Shown: positions 34,532 through 46,744, numbered from the stretch's first letter. The stretch is DNA of 64,000 nucleotides from Cephalotus follicularis (GCA_001972305.1 BDDD01001785.1:62001-126000), one strand, 5' to 3'. The notes: generated from the sequence alone by a model not told the origin. Made by a program: numbers and translations.

Positions 34532-36499
34532 TGTAATGATCGGAATTCTCTTTAAGTTGTTGGAATATTTTTATAGAATATTTCTTGTTCGAATCCTCTC
34601 TCATTTTGTAATTATTTTCTACATTTTCTGTATTAAGCATCGACGGTTTACCTTAAGCGTCTAATGGATGCCTCAAAGCATCGTCTGAATTCCTGTATTC
34701 CAAACCAAATACTCTTAAGGTTTTATGGTTTATTAAAGCGGCAACGCTTAAGTAGTAAACCAACGACGCTTGTGAAACAACCAACGAAGCTTTAGACCAG
34801 CAACATTTTCATCTTTGGCAACACCTTCAACCGACGACGCTTATCAGAAAGCGGTAGTGCTTTGTAGTCAAGCACCAACGCTTTCAGTTTAAACAACAAT
34901 GCTTTAAGAAGAAATGGAATTTGGCCTTTGACAAAACCCGTAAGCGGTGACGCTTTACTTCAAAGCATCAGCGCTTTGCCATGCATATCAGTTCAAGAAT
35001 TTAGCTTTTTGTCTCTTTGGGAATTAATTATAATAATTAAGGGACATGTGTCAAGCTAGGGAGTGAGGATTTCATATATTTTAGCCAAGTGTCAAGATTA
35101 AATTGATGAGAATGACAAGTGTCACCAAATTGGAGAGAGAGAATATCATCACATGGGCAACTAGAAGGCTAGGTGGCATGATGACTCACCAAGGCAAACT
35201 TGCACCCCAAGCTTCAATCATATATATATATATGTGTGCGTGTATGTGTGTGTGTGTGTGTGTGTGTCTGTAGATATGACCTGAGGTTAGTTGGCTTTTG
35301 CTGAGTTTCATCCAGTAAAGAAAAGGAGGAAGGAGATTAAATCAAAGTAAGGAAAATCCTACTCTTTCATGCTAAAGTATTTCTTTGTTTTACTTCTAAT
35401 ATTTTGCACCAACTTGTTTTAATCATATCTTTCTCGTTTCTTTATGAAAATTTGAATGGTTGATTGTTCTAAAAACTTGAAGATGTCCTCTATAATATTT
35501 ATGTTTCATTTATTTCAAAATTCTTCTGATTTCTGGATGAAAGATTTCATTGAAAATTACTACTCATTTTCTGCTTACATGCAGTAACAACAACGTTAAA
35601 AAATTCATTGGAGCTTCGTTTCTCAACCAAAAATTATGAAATTTATCATTATGAAATCTTTGAGATGTTAGCTATAACTTTACCATTTTATATTTCCTCT
35701 GTAATGAATGTTTCTATATGAAATATCAGTTTTAAAAATGTTGTACGATCTTGTTTTATGAATATTTTGAGTTGATCACTCAAAGTATTGGGAAATGAGT
35801 TATAAAATGTTAAATGAAATGAACTGAGATGAACAACTCTTGGATTGCGATCCAAATAGGGATAATGAGAGTAGATTACTCCCGGACATGCATGTGATGT
35901 AAGGATAGTGATCAGGGAGTGCACAATGCCCCGGTGAAGCAATGGTTTAGTTGGGTTCTTTGAGTTTATATAATCCCTCAGTTGTTTGTAAAGTTTCTAA
36001 TCTATGAGAAATGATTAGAAAAATGAATGTGATGAAGTATTTATTATGAAACCCTTACTTGGCAATTTGAGCTCATTCTTTTAAATGTTTTGTTTTCAAA
36101 TAAAATTTTCAGGAAATGGTTGAACGAGGAATTTCGAGCTTTAGAAGGAGTTCGTAAAAGAAGTTTTGGAATCAATTATGTTATGAATAAACTATTTTAT
36201 GATGTAATAAGTCTATATTTCCGTTGTGTATTGTATTATGACAAGTTATGTACAAATGTAAAGGCATTAGAAATGATCGTTATGGTATATGGTGCTTTCA
36301 AATGAGAATATGATGTTTTGAAGTTTAGTGTTCAATGTTGTAAAACATATCCGAGGTGATGAGAAATAAATGAAAAATTGTTAGTAATAAATAAGATTGT
36401 TAGAACGATTAATGGTCCCCCCCTCCCCCCCTCCTGTAACGCACCGATTCCTCAAAGTTTGCTTTGAGCATTTAGTGAACTCGGATCGGGGGTGTTACA
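34532..36499 (+). repeat. Tekay 3' LTR
   Basis: It is preceded by the purine tract GGAGGGAATA (34521-34530). It starts TGTAATGATCGG and ends GGGGTGTTACA. It carries its own palindrome cluster at 34637-34985. Compared with the 5' LTR it has scattered substitutions, a shorter TA run and a C-run (36416-36433) not seen at the same place in the 5' copy. Confidence 0.93.
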
Positions 36500-37469
36500 A
36501 AACCCTATAGGGAAAATAGTGAAAATTTTGATTTCAAGGAAAAGAAAAGAAATGCATCTCAAGGTAGGAGTTTGTGCAAAAATAAACGAAGAAAAATGAA
36601 TAAAAAGACAAATCTTGTATCTCTTTACAGTTTCATTAATCTTAGTAAGGAGGAAGATAAGGAATTAATGTTCTCGCATATATATACAAAAGAAGAAGAG
36701 GAAAAGAAGAAAAAAATGTTTATTTTACCCCTTTGATTTCAATCTTAGTCTGTAGCCCATTTGATTCGAGTAAGTAAGCCTTAGGGGTGTTCTACACCCA
36801 GTTCCTTAAAGCCAACTAGTTTGAGAGTAACTTGTCCAAAGCTCGATACATGGGTCTTATAGAAAGCTTAAGAGCAAAGACATTGCACAAATTTAAGTTG
36901 GTAAAATCTGAAGCTACTTAGTAATTTGGGTGTCTGGTGTTTGCTCCAACAATGTCATTCAAACCAAAAGTAGTGGAGGAATGAGTTCAATAAAAGAAAA
37001 GAAAAATGTGTGAGTGCTAAAGTTCTTTGTCTACCTCCAAAGTAGGATTCAAACCAAAAGTAGTGGAGGAATGAGTTCAATAAAATAAAAGAATGCATGT
37101 CTTGATTGGTAAATGGTGTTGAATAATATATAATTCAGTAAAGCTCCTTAATTGAGATATGTTTTGATTCTAGAACTTGGAGCAAGATAATAAAATTCAA
37201 GTACGGGGGTGTATTTTAATTTTTAGGTTGAGATACATTTAACCTATTTGTCAAAGTTAAAATGAACTGAATTTTGTGTGTTTATTCGTTAAAAACACTC
37301 ATGAGACAAAACTTGTCCACTAGGGACATCTAGGGGTTTAAAGGCATGTTGCATATGCTAAATGCAATCGTGAATCTGACGAAAGTGAGTTATGGTTCTT
37401 GTTTTTGTTTTCTTTTAGCTTTCCATTTTGTTTGCTTGAGGATAAGCAAAGTTTATGTATGGGGGTATT
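36500..37469 (+). other. Athila 3' non-coding region, right part
   Basis: It resumes after the Tekay element at AAACC. No gene is seen. A 38-base text starting ATTCAAACCAAAAGTAGTGG occurs twice (36957-36994 and 37047-37084), a 90-bp duplication. The end CTTGAGGATAAGCAAAG..GTATGGGGGTATT (about 37436-37469) is the polypurine tract that primes plus-strand synthesis, directly before the 3' LTR. Confidence 0.8.
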
Positions 37470-38920
37470 TGTTTAACATAAAAAAGTGTTGTTTTAAAAA
37501 ATCTATTTATGATGTTTTTATGCTTGGAACATATTACTTTGTTGTCTTTATTTGATTTTCAGGTACAAGACCAAAAAGATCAAAATGCATAAACACTAGT
37601 CAAATTGGCACGAATTGAAGACAAGAAGATCAAAGCTTGAAGAATTGACAGAAAATAGAGCAAAGCGTCGACGCCTTCAACATGAGCGTCAATGCCCTGA
37701 CGCAAAGCGCCAGCGGTTAAGATAAAAGCGTCAACACTTTCGTACAGTGTTTTACAATCTAATTGCACACTTTAAGCATCGACACCTTTTGATAAAGCGT
37801 TAGCGCTTTAGCGAAACCGTCGATGCTTTGATCGATAGTGTCGACGCTTAACGCTACTTTACTGAATATTCAAGTCGACACTTAACACTTAAAGTTATGC
37901 ATCTCAACTCTTTCGCCTATCAAACAATCGTCACCAAGAAGATAAGTGTCGATGCTTACGATGCCAGACAACAAAATGGAAAGGTTTGTAATTTTTATTC
38001 AGATTGTAATTATTTCTTTAAACGATCAGGTTAGATTTTATTCTGTTTTTATGAATGTTCTATAGTATAACAACCTTGTGAGGCCGGCCATTACAGTGTG
38101 GAAGCTTTGTGTAGCCGTCTCCTTCTTTCTCTTTTTCAGTTTTTATTCACAATATTTTGTAACTAAACCCTTATGGTTTTTAGGGGTAGAACAAGCCATT
38201 AGATTGTATTGACACAACTCCATTAATAAAATCGTTGAATATTTTATTTGTTCTTCAATTTTCTGCCTTCACACACACTTTGTCTGTCTGATTAAAATCC
38301 TTAAACACTTTGTCAGGGAATACGAACGTTGTTGAATGAATGGTTTTTAATGTAATCAATGGAGTCTACTCATACGATTTGTCACGCCTAACATACTCTG
38401 TATAGAACTTTTATATCTACTTATACGATTTTTCACCACTGCCACACTCTGTATATACCTAACATGACTACTCATACGATTTGTCATCACAGTCGCACTC
38501 CATATCAACCTAGGTGTCGTTGGTTACAAAGGTTTGAGCAATCAACTAAGTGAGTTATTCAATATAATTTATGGTGATTTTCTATACCCTAAAACCGATT
38601 TTAATTTGCATATTTTATTTAGTTTATTCTGTACTTTGATTAGTTCATAATTTTGCATGCCTTATTTCTTTTAAGTTTAGCACCAATAGCCGTAACTGTC
38701 GATGCCTACCCTGTAAGCGTTGATGCTTTCATGCCCTGTTTCAACCGATATCTTATTTTGGCATGTTTAGGAGTATATTTTGATAATAAACCTCAATTTT
38801 GCATACTTCGCCTAGGTTTGATAGATTAAAATTAATTTAGCTTGTTTCCTAGTGTTCGACCCGTTACTTCACAACCATGCACTTGTGGTATAAATTTAAA
38901 ACATTCAAAATTTGTGAACA
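37470..38920 (+). repeat. Athila 3' LTR
   Basis: TGTTTAACATAAAA..TTTGTGAACA, 1451 bp, colinear with 19508-21020. Palindrome clusters lie at 37665-37955 and 38695-38732; the second one is shorter than in the 5' copy because about 65 bases are missing there. It is followed by the ATACG duplicate. Confidence 0.93.
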
Positions 38921-39310
38921 ATACGTAGGGAAAAAGGTTGAAGATTGGTGGAGAAGAGGAGGTGATATCCTTGTAAGAGTCGGTTTGGAGGGGGTACGTC
39001 TCAGTCATGATGACCCATTGGTGGTCACTCTTCTAGTGAAATTGCTCACCATGAAGAGAGTCCTCTTAGACAATGGGAGCTCAGCAGACATCCTCTATAA
39101 GCTAGCCTTTCATCAACTGAGGATTCCAGAGGACCAGCTGAAACCGGTGAAGACTCCTCAGATAGGTTTTGTAGGAGAGACAGACCTTCCATTGGGATCC
39201 ATTGACTTGTCTGTCATTGCAGGCTCATCAACCTGCAAAACCCAGGTGCAGATAGCTTTCTTGGTGGTTGATACACAGAGCCCTTACAATGTAATAATCG
39301 GGAGCCCATG
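38921..39310 (+). pseudogene. Tat-type aspartic protease (host of the nested stack)
   Basis: Open frame with LEGVRLSHDDPLVVTLLVKL, KRVLLDNGSSADILYKLAF (catalytic DNGS, about 39067-39078), FVGETDLPLGSIDLSVIAG and FLVVDTQSPYNVIIGSP (39262-39309). This is the protease of a Tat-lineage Ty3/gypsy element and continues the gag tail of 16165-16490. The frame is unbroken from the Athila target site to 39310, where the LTR of the reversed element begins (TGTCACACC); the open frame runs on to 39386 only by chance. The rest of Tat pol must lie right of the window. Confidence 0.88.
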
Positions 39311-39991
39311 TGTCACACCTCGTTTCCCAGACAACATATATGATAGAGCAAATCAACATACTAAATTCGTCTTATGCAATTTATGATAAAATTTAAACCT
39401 TTCAATAATACCAATAACTTGTTGAAGCATAATATATAAGCCGAATTAACAATTGTAACACGCATCCCACACTACGTGTTACTAAAATGTTTAAACAAAA
39501 AAATACATCAATTTGTTAACTGCCCATGAAACGGAGCGTGATCAATTATTATCCAACATTACATAAAACTAACGAGTACAATAAACATTGTTCCATGAAG
39601 ATAAAAAAATTATCCCATTGTTTTACAATAACAGCTTAGCAAACACTTGCATCATTAATTACGTCATACATCTTCTCCCGGCATATCCATAGCTATTCCG
39701 CAACATCAATTTGAAATTGTAGGGGGTTAGCCTATGTCTTCACTCAGCTAAGTAGAGAAGTTTATACAAACAGTTTGGGGTCAACAATAATGAATGTCAT
39801 GAGTCTATGCAACACAGTATAGATAACAGTATATACGTATAGATATTTATATGTATATTCAGAGTATAGGTGTAGCCCGGTCAAGGCCACATCGCACGAT
39901 AAACAGTAAAGTCCGCATACGACCAGGCAAAACAAGCAGTACGCACGAGATCGTCGCCAACTCCTGGCACCAACGTCGCACACTCATACTT
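39311..39991 (-). repeat. 3' LTR of reversed Tekay element, outer part
   Basis: Plus-strand TGTCACACCTCG (39311) is the complement of an LTR end CGAGGTGTGACA. The Tat protease reading stops exactly here, giving a putative target CCATG (39306-39310), whose partner would lie beyond 64000. The LTR continues at 59297 after the nested element. It holds GCCAACTCCTGGCACC (39957-39972), repeated at 59382-59397. Confidence 0.8.
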
Positions 39992-40018
39992 TGTAATGCC
40001 CCGAATATGTATATGTAA

Positions 40019-40062
<44 letters not shown>

Positions 40063-41164
40063 TGATGATAATAATAATAAACAAAAAACAAAGAAAAAAA
40101 GAATCACGAGCGGAGAAGAGAGGTAGAGTGAGACGTGAGAGAGAGAAGGCAGAGAGCGGGAGAGAAAGAGAAAGGGAGAGAGACACTGGCGAGACGCGAC
40201 GCCGGAGAGGGAGAGCGTCGGTCGGAGTGCACTACCAACGGTAAGCTTCTTCCACCTTCCTTCTTCTCCTTCCCTTTCCTTTTTCCGGGTGCCTTATGTC
40301 ACTGTCACACACTGCCGTGTGTTCCGTCGCTGATTCTGTCACGGGTAAAGGGCCGGCCTTTGTCTAGAAGACCATCTCTTCCCCTTTTGGTGGTGGTTAT
40401 GGTGTGTTTCGGCTGGAATTGGCCAGATTATAGTCATTGAGTCACCACGACGAGTCCATATCGTTGTCGCCTGTGGCACGACGTTTGGCACCGAGTCACG
40501 CCTAGTTACGGTCCCTAGTGGGTTGATAGAAGGATTTTGATTTCGGTTATAGCGTGACCGGAGCTAGGCGAACTGGTCAGAGCTCCAACAAGGCGCGTCA
40601 GCGCCGATTCTCACTGTGTCTCGGGTAGAGACTTGACGAGTGAGCCTTGGGGACACTTGTTTGTGAAGTGGCCAAAGTTGTGGAAGTCCGGCGAGTGAAC
40701 TTAGTGAGTTGGACTTACTGCTGCCTGTGACTGTGCGATTCGCAACGAGTCACGGCAAGACACCGGCAGCATTAAATAGATCATCCAATGTGGAGTCTAT
40801 TTATGGGTGTCGTCAGAGTCGGGTGTTTGCTGGAATCTGGCCGGATCTCCGATGCCGACAGTGTTGTGATTCAGATGTGTAAAGTGTAACAAAAACGTGT
40901 TGTGTATGCAGTGTGAAGAGATTGGCTAAGGATAGGAGGTTTGCTAGCTAAATTGCTAAGAGGTAGGTTATACTATTTGCCACATTTCTGCATTTGTATG
41001 GATTAGTGCTGCTGTTGGGTGATTGTTGGTTGCTCACATTTTAAATGGAAGGAATGGGGAAATGGGTATATGTATAATCGTTTTAATGGTTTTAAAACGG
41101 ATTTTCATGGATTTTGGACATAGTTTCACTGATTTGCGAATAGTCTTGTAAACTTTATTTTCTA

Positions 41165-41335
41165 TCAAAACCGTCGATGCCTTAAAACTAACCCGTCGAC
41201 GCTTTCATTGCCTTTAAACTGAGTAGTCGATGTTTTATACTAATGCTTTCTAAAATCGTCGACTCTTTTGTGTGTTAAACTGAATAGTCAACAATTTACG
41301 CTTTTAAACTAAACTAGTCGATGCTTGGTGCCCTG
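41165..41335. repeat. GTCGAC palindrome cluster, chromovirus LTR
   Basis: ACCGTCGATGCC, CCGTCGACGCTTTC, GTAGTCGATG, ATCGTCGACTC and CTAGTCGATGC lie at short spacing. The matching cluster in the 3' LTR (57335-57505) keeps CGTCGACGCC and TAGTCGACGC. Most differences between the two are CpG transitions. Confidence 0.8.
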
Positions 41336-41900
41336 TTTTGCGAAATGGCACTGTTTCTTGATCTTTTCAATTCCAAACCGTTTCTTCTTTAAATTGATTC
41401 CATAGGAAGCCTCCCTCAGTCCTTGTATCCTATGTGAATCATCTTTTAACACTGTCGAATCTTAAATCAAGGTTTCAAAGTGATTCTTGAAGAAAATGCA
41501 ACAAAGAGTTTATACAAACGATTTTCAAGAATGGTTAGGATAGCGCCTTCGATACATTTGGACGCGGATGATCTCACTGGACTTCCTCTCCATTGTTTTA
41601 CAAACTCGATAGGGGCCAACAAATGATTTTTGAAATAGAAATGACTTATGGATACGGAAAATAACTTATGATCATGGAGATGAATTATAAACTGTTTTGA
41701 CGGTGTGGATCCTACGTGATCCCTTTATTAGGTCCCTAGCATTTCTACAAAATACGATAATGGGTTACGAGTATTACAAGGTACGACTATGATGGATATT
41801 ATTGTTTGAGACCTATGAGATAACCCATTCATAATCTACATTTCCGTCGTGAGGATTATAGGTGTTAGATCACATCATCACTAGAGGTTACTGGAACCTA

Positions 41901-42052
41901 CGGGTTATGACTGTTTTTACGGCTTAACCACTATACTTACGGGTTCTGACCGTTTTTACGGTTTTACCACCATACTATGGGTTCTGATCGTTTTTGCGAC
42001 TTAACCAATTATTACGGGCTATGATTGTTTTTAGGGCTTAGCCATGATGTGA
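41901..42052 (+). repeat. Four-unit 38-bp tandem repeat with mini hairpins
   Basis: Units start at 41901, 41940, 41978 and 42015, consensus ACGGGTTATGACCG then TTTTTACGGCTTAACCA. Each has a short CCGT..ACGG stem around a T-rich loop. The 3' LTR has the same array at about 58073-58225. Confidence 0.85.
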
Positions 42053-42570
42053 TAAGCGTTATCTCTTCCCTACTAGGCTACGACCTCAAAAGGGTAGGTA
42101 GTCGGTGGTAGTACTATCTTGGGCCGAAGGGGTAGAGTAGTACGCAGACATACGGATTGTTTATCCCTACGTATGATGACTGATTGTTTACAGAGTGTTT
42201 GCAGGCCTATGGCCTTTGATGTGATTAGGACCAGCCAAGTATACCACTGCTTAGGGACGGTTGGTATACTGACGCTGTCCGCAATTGTCAATCATACTCA
42301 TGACATTATATGGCACATGATACACATTGTTCACCACATGACATATGATTATATTGATTACATGCATAGCACATTACTACCCTGTGGCATGCATGACATA
42401 TTGTTATATACCTTTTGCACAACATGGCATATAGTATACCTACACGACATTATGTCACTGACCCATTTCCCTTGTACGCGGAATGGGTCATGTTCAAGCC
42501 CAGGTGATGGATTGCAATGAGGTAAGCTGAGAAGGACGAGTTTTCTATAGCTGATTTTGTTAGCCAATTG

Positions 42571-42612
42571 TGTATGGATTTGCTTATAAAGAGTTGTATA
42601 AAAGGGGCTTCA
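42571..42612 (+). promoter_or_regulatory. Probable LTR promoter (CAAT and TATA boxes)
   Basis: AGCCAATTG is followed 20-25 bases later by GTATAAAAGGGGCTTC (TATAAAAG at 42598-42605). The same pair is kept in the 3' LTR (TATAAAAG 58769-58776). Position and conservation fit the RNA polymerase II promoter of this LTR. Confidence 0.65.
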
Positions 42613-43278
42613 TGTTTATGGTTGAACTGTACTGATATATAAGACTTGTCATGCATAAGAAACAAAATCTAAAGATGTATAAGATATGTTTTGTGTCAGT
42701 TAATGACCTGCCAACATGTGGTAGTCCTTAAGTAATGTGTGTTGATGTATTAAACAGGGACAGGGCCATCATTTGAGGTGTTAGAATGATATGATACTGG
42801 TTTAGTTATGGGTCTGAGGGCTGAGCCCATATATATACATAAACTGCTGATTCCTCCTTCGGGAGTGTGGATAAATATAAATTGTGTTTCCTTTATATGG
42901 GGTTAAGTCTGATAAACGAATACTTTATGCCCAATTTTTGTGAGAATTTAAGAGTTAGTTTTTATTTGAATTGATTATTCCGCTGAATGTATATTACTTT
43001 GATTTAAAGTTATCAGAGACGGTCTATCCTGGATACATCAGGATAGGATTGTAGGCTATTGGGAATTAAAAGTAGTTAATTGAATAAAGTGCTATTTGGA
43101 GTTAATTGGTGTTGAGAAATAATAATTAGTGTTATGTTGAGTTCTGAGAGATTAAGTGATATGGACAAGTTGCTCTTAATGGAATTGAGTGATATTGATG
43201 AACTGTGGTTTTGTAATTGTCTTGGATTATGATTGTGGAAATTGATAGCTGACTTTTGTCTCTTATACAAGGTAGGTA

Positions 43279-44741
43279 TGGAAGGTCGACGCGGAAATGC
43301 TGCAAGAGGAGGTAGAATAGGGTCGACAATCATACGGACTCAATCAACCAAAGCTGCAGTACAGCAAAGTGCAGCCCAGGAAACGGAAAATGCTACTCCC
43401 AACGGAGGAGAATCCAGAGGTTTTCAGAGGGAAATGCATTCTTTGGTGAACAGAGCGAACGCATTTATGCGGCGTCAAGGGGCTACAACAGAACAAACCC
43501 CAGTTGGGAGACCGGTTAGGCATGCAGCAGAAGCGCCTGAACAGACCCCAACAGTAAGACCAGCTTGGCATTCTAAGGCAACAAGGAGATCAGTAGACCA
43601 TCCTAGAATCAGAGATGATTCTTTAATTAGGTTCTTGGAGCTAAATCCTCCACATTTCTCAGGGGATTCAGATGTCGTTGCTTTCGAAGAATGGTTAACA
43701 TAAATGGATAACATTTTTGAGTTCCTAGGGTGTACAGATTCTTAGAAGATTGCTTTTGCCACTAGTATGCTCCGAGGTGAAGCAAACCTGTGGTGGAGGA
43801 TGGTTAAATCCTCCTGGGAAGAATCAGGGGTGGTAAGATCTCGGGATATGTTTGTCACGGAGTTTAAAGGGAAATATCCACCCGAGATTAACCTTGATGA
43901 GAAGGAGTTCCTTAGTCTAACGCAAGGTGATATGTCTGTACCTCAATATGAAGCTGAGTTTGTTGAATTAGCGAGGTTTGTCCCTCATTTGGTGGGAACT
44001 GAGGCAAGAAAAGCCAAGGAGTTCTTTGATAGACTCAGGCCGGACATTAGACAATGGTTAGTACCATTTCGATCAGCATCCTTCTATGAATTGCCTTACA
44101 GAGCTAGGGAGCTTGAATCCGTGGCTAAAGAATTTTACAACATGAGGATTCAGAGTGGTAACAGTAGGTATGCTTCTACAGGTTGGCAATCAGGGATGAG
44201 TTCTGGGAGTATTAGCAAGTCCCAGAGATCCGGGAACAACAGTCCTGGACAGAGTGGATCGCCTCAGGCAATCGGCAGTCCAACCATAATTACAGGCCAG
44301 GGAGAACATCTTACAGGAACCCAACAGAGAAGACGAAACGGTGGATTTCGACAGAGCTAGAAGAGGAGAATGACAGCCTAGGGAGGTCACTCTAGGCTTG
44401 GCAGTAGTGGTAGTAAGGTTTCCTTTGACCCGTGCGTGCACTGTCAACGTACGAATCATGCATCTGATGATTGCTAGTGGAAGGCTGGCAACTGTATGGC
44501 TGGTGGAACTTCAGATCATATGGTTAAAGAGTGTCCTCATGAACGATATGGTTCTGAGAGTCAACAAGAACAAGGTATGGGTCAGTTTCCAGGAGATTTT
44601 CATCAAGACCATAGTATCGGTTATCAGATAAGCCGTGATTTTGGACAGCTGTATCAGGATCACCCTTCTACTAGTTCACCTTCTCATACGAGAAGAGATC
44701 GAGGTAAGCGACCTATGGGGTCAACGCCTCCAAAAGAGTAG
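43279..44741 (+). pseudogene. Chromovirus gag with zinc knuckles
   Basis: It starts MEGRRGNAARGGRIGSTIIR (ATG 43279). Conserved capsid text: FLELNPPHFSGDSDVVAFEE (43627), a stop at 43702, MDNIFEFLGC, then from 43767 a 197-codon frame with RGEANLWWRMVKSSWEE, EFLSLTQGDMSVPQYEAEF and FVELARFVPHLV. A frameshift follows, then CVHCQRTNHASDDC (intact CX2CX4HX4C, about 44431-44475), and a second knuckle in which the second Cys is Gly (CMAGGTSDHMVKEC). It would package element RNA. Few lesions compared with pol. Confidence 0.9.
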
Positions 44742-45026
44742 AGTTATGCTATAAACAAGGGAGCTATTGGGATCTGCTTAAGTTTGAAGGTACTATTCTT
44801 ATTTCTCTATAAATAACTTGGACTCTTATAAATCCGGGTTCATTCTGTTTATGCATTACCTTACATTTCGTATGTCATGTTGATGTGAAACCTGGATATT
44901 TATTGGATGTTATGTAAGCTAACACCCCAATAGGAGACTCTATTCATCCCGAATGGGTGTGTAAGTCGTGTGCTATAGAAATGGCCGACTCTATATGATG
45001 GAAAACTTCTCAGTGTTGCCGATGGA
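44742..45026 (+). pseudogene. Chromovirus gag-protease junction, left of CACTA
   Basis: Short decayed stretch without a long frame. The last bases give FSVLPM, which joins across the CACTA element to DEFEVISEMD (54488-54520), resembling the FDVILGMDWL end of chromovirus proteases. The CACTA therefore landed in the protease coding region. The DTG active-site segment is not recognisable. Confidence 0.55.
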
Positions 45027-45039
45027 CACTACAAAAAAA

Positions 45040-45630
45040 GGATTTTTGAAACGGATAGAAACCCTTTCAAAAGGCATTTTTGATGTTTCAAAAGCCCTTT
45101 TGAAACGGTTTTGAAATGGAAAATTGGAATTTCAAAAAAGTGGCGTATCAAAAACTTTTTGAAACGGATAAACCATTTCAAACTCCTACCTTTTGAAACG
45201 GTTAATTCTGCCGTTTCAAAAGGTCGGCTTTTGAAACGGTAACTATCACCGTTTCAAAAGGGTCCACCTTTTTGAAACGGCAATTTCTATCGGTTCAAAA
45301 GGTGGACCCTTTTGAAATGCTTACTGCCGTTTCAAAAGGCAGCACCTTTTGAAACGGTAGCATTTACCGTTTCAAAAGGGTCCAGCTTTTGAAACGGGTA
45401 TGCGTTTCAAAAAGGCGATTTTTTTAAATATATTTAATGCCCTTTTGAAACGGTTTTAGATTCCGTTTCAAAAGGTAGACCCTATTGAAACGGGTATACC
45501 CGTTTCAAAAGATAGTACCTTTTGAAACGGTCTGATTCTACCATTTCAAAAGGGTTCAGGCGCTTTTTTTATATATTCAACACCCTTTTGAAACGATATT
45601 TCCGTTTCAAAAAGGGTTTTTTTTTTAAAA
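45040..45630. repeat. CACTA left subterminal repeats
   Basis: More than twenty copies of TTTTGAAACGG or its complement CCGTTTCAAAA occur, often as facing pairs that can form hairpins. In this family such repeats are binding sites for the element-encoded TNPA-type protein; that role is inferred here. Confidence 0.9.
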
Positions 45631-46744
45631 TAATTGAAACCAGCAGTTGAAAGGCAAAATTCAACCTGCTCACTATGATAGCTTGGAACATATGCAGTGA
45701 AATTCAACACCAATATCCCTACCCAATATGCCCAGAAATACTGGGCATCCAACAACTGAAAATTCAAGAAAATAATCCTGGCCTCATTTTGGATCTATCC
45801 AATTTAAAAAAAAAGGCAGAATATGAAGTGAAATTTTGGACAAGTAATGTCCTGCCCAATATGATATCTTGAAACATCTACTGAAAACATATTTAGCATT
45901 GCTACCACCTATGCAATTGCCATCATCATAGAAAGACCAAAATAGTCATACATTGTCAAGCATAAAATCAGCTCATTATACAATTGCCATCATCACAGAA
46001 AGACCAAAATAATCATACATTGTCAAGCATAACATCACCTCATTAAATGCTCCATAATCACAGAAACAACAAAATCCAACAACTCATAATATTAAGTTGA
46101 AAAATCACCTCATCAAATGCATTGTCAAGCATTTCTGCTACAGCTGCAAACAAATGGTGAATATTTTAAAGAAATTGTTGAAAGTGCAAATAAATAGTGA
46201 ATATTTAAAGCAAAGTACACATTCAACTGAAAATTGAAAGCAAAGAAGTAGCAGCATATTCAAGATTATCTGCACAACATTTAACAAGTATGTTGAGGCC
46301 TACTAACATCATGCATGTCCTTTCGGAATCACTATATAGCTGCATACTTTGAAGTGGGAGCATGGAACCAAGCCAGTCATCATAGGTCCCATATTTCCAA
46401 AATTTTCGACGAAGAGGTGCCTGGCATATTAACGAAGTAAAACACCTGTATCATCCACTGGAGACTGCCCATCCACTCGGCTGCTTCTATCCCATCACAG
46501 CTAAGCAACCATTTCACCACTCATCACACAAAGAGAGAGAGAGGGGGAGAGATAATCAGCTAAATTTAGAAGAGTCTCACCTCAAAAAATCTTACTAACT
46601 ATTTATTTATCTCTGCTTCTATGCCCAAGGTGTATCATCATACTGCAAAATGTATGAATATATAAAATAAAATACAAGTTCAAATATGTATCCTTAATAT
46701 ATATTTTTTCTATGGAAATGTGATGCATATTTTCATATATAAAA

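Larger units (their letters stand above)
26941..36499 (+). mobile_element. Tekay/Del-type chromovirus nested in Athila
   Basis: A 9,559-bp Ty3/gypsy element: 5' LTR 26941-28893, iMet primer site 28898, small open frame before gag, gag 29548-30480, protease, reverse transcriptase, RNase H, integrase with C-terminal chromodomain ending 34494, purine tract 34521-34530, 3' LTR 34532-36499. Target duplication AAACC is exact (26936-26940 and 36500-36504). A 479-bp solo LTR interrupts the RT gene. LTRs start TGTAATGA and end GTTACA. Stops are fewer than in the surrounding Athila pol, in agreement with a younger age. Confidence 0.93.
19508..38920 (+). mobile_element. Athila-type Ty3/gypsy element (with nested insert)
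   Basis: Complete structure: 5' LTR 19508-21020, Asp-type primer site 21027-21043, gag-pol remnants 21352-26724, purine tract near 37459, 3' LTR 37470-38920. Target duplication ATACG is exact (19503-19507 and 38921-38925). The target is the Tat gag-protease linker. A Tekay element (26941-36499) sits in its 3' non-coding region. Without that insert and its extra target duplicate the element is about 9.85 kb. Gag and pol carry many stops, so it is non-autonomous now. I see no env-like open frame between pol and the 3' LTR. Confidence 0.92.
39992..43010 (+). repeat. 5' LTR of nested chromovirus, 3' end deleted
   Basis: TGTAATGCCCCGAATATG parallels the 3' LTR start TGTAATTCCCCGAATATG. The two LTRs align along their length up to GATTTAAAGTT; here the next bases are TATCAGAGAC, the tail of a primer site, so the last 109 bases of the LTR and the first primer-site bases were deleted. 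An (AAT)n run and a GA-rich tract (40022-40200) are longer than in the 3' LTR. Confidence 0.9.

Noticed and set aside
36416-36434. C-rich run as a regulatory site
   Set aside because: A C-run expansion at the same place as a shorter run in the partner LTR; simple slippage is enough.
39362-39386. Continuation of the Tat protease to the end of the open frame
   Set aside because: Family similarity ends at 39310 where a typical LTR end (TGTCACACC) begins; the remaining residues are chance.
39859-40244. Open frames rich in Ile, Leu or Ser around the AAT microsatellite
   Set aside because: Produced by the (AAT)n and GA-rich simple repeats at the start of the 3-kb LTR.
46500-46560. Possible extra exon of the CACTA gene in a GA-rich tract
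   Set aside because: No splice sites or conserved residues; looks like simple sequence.
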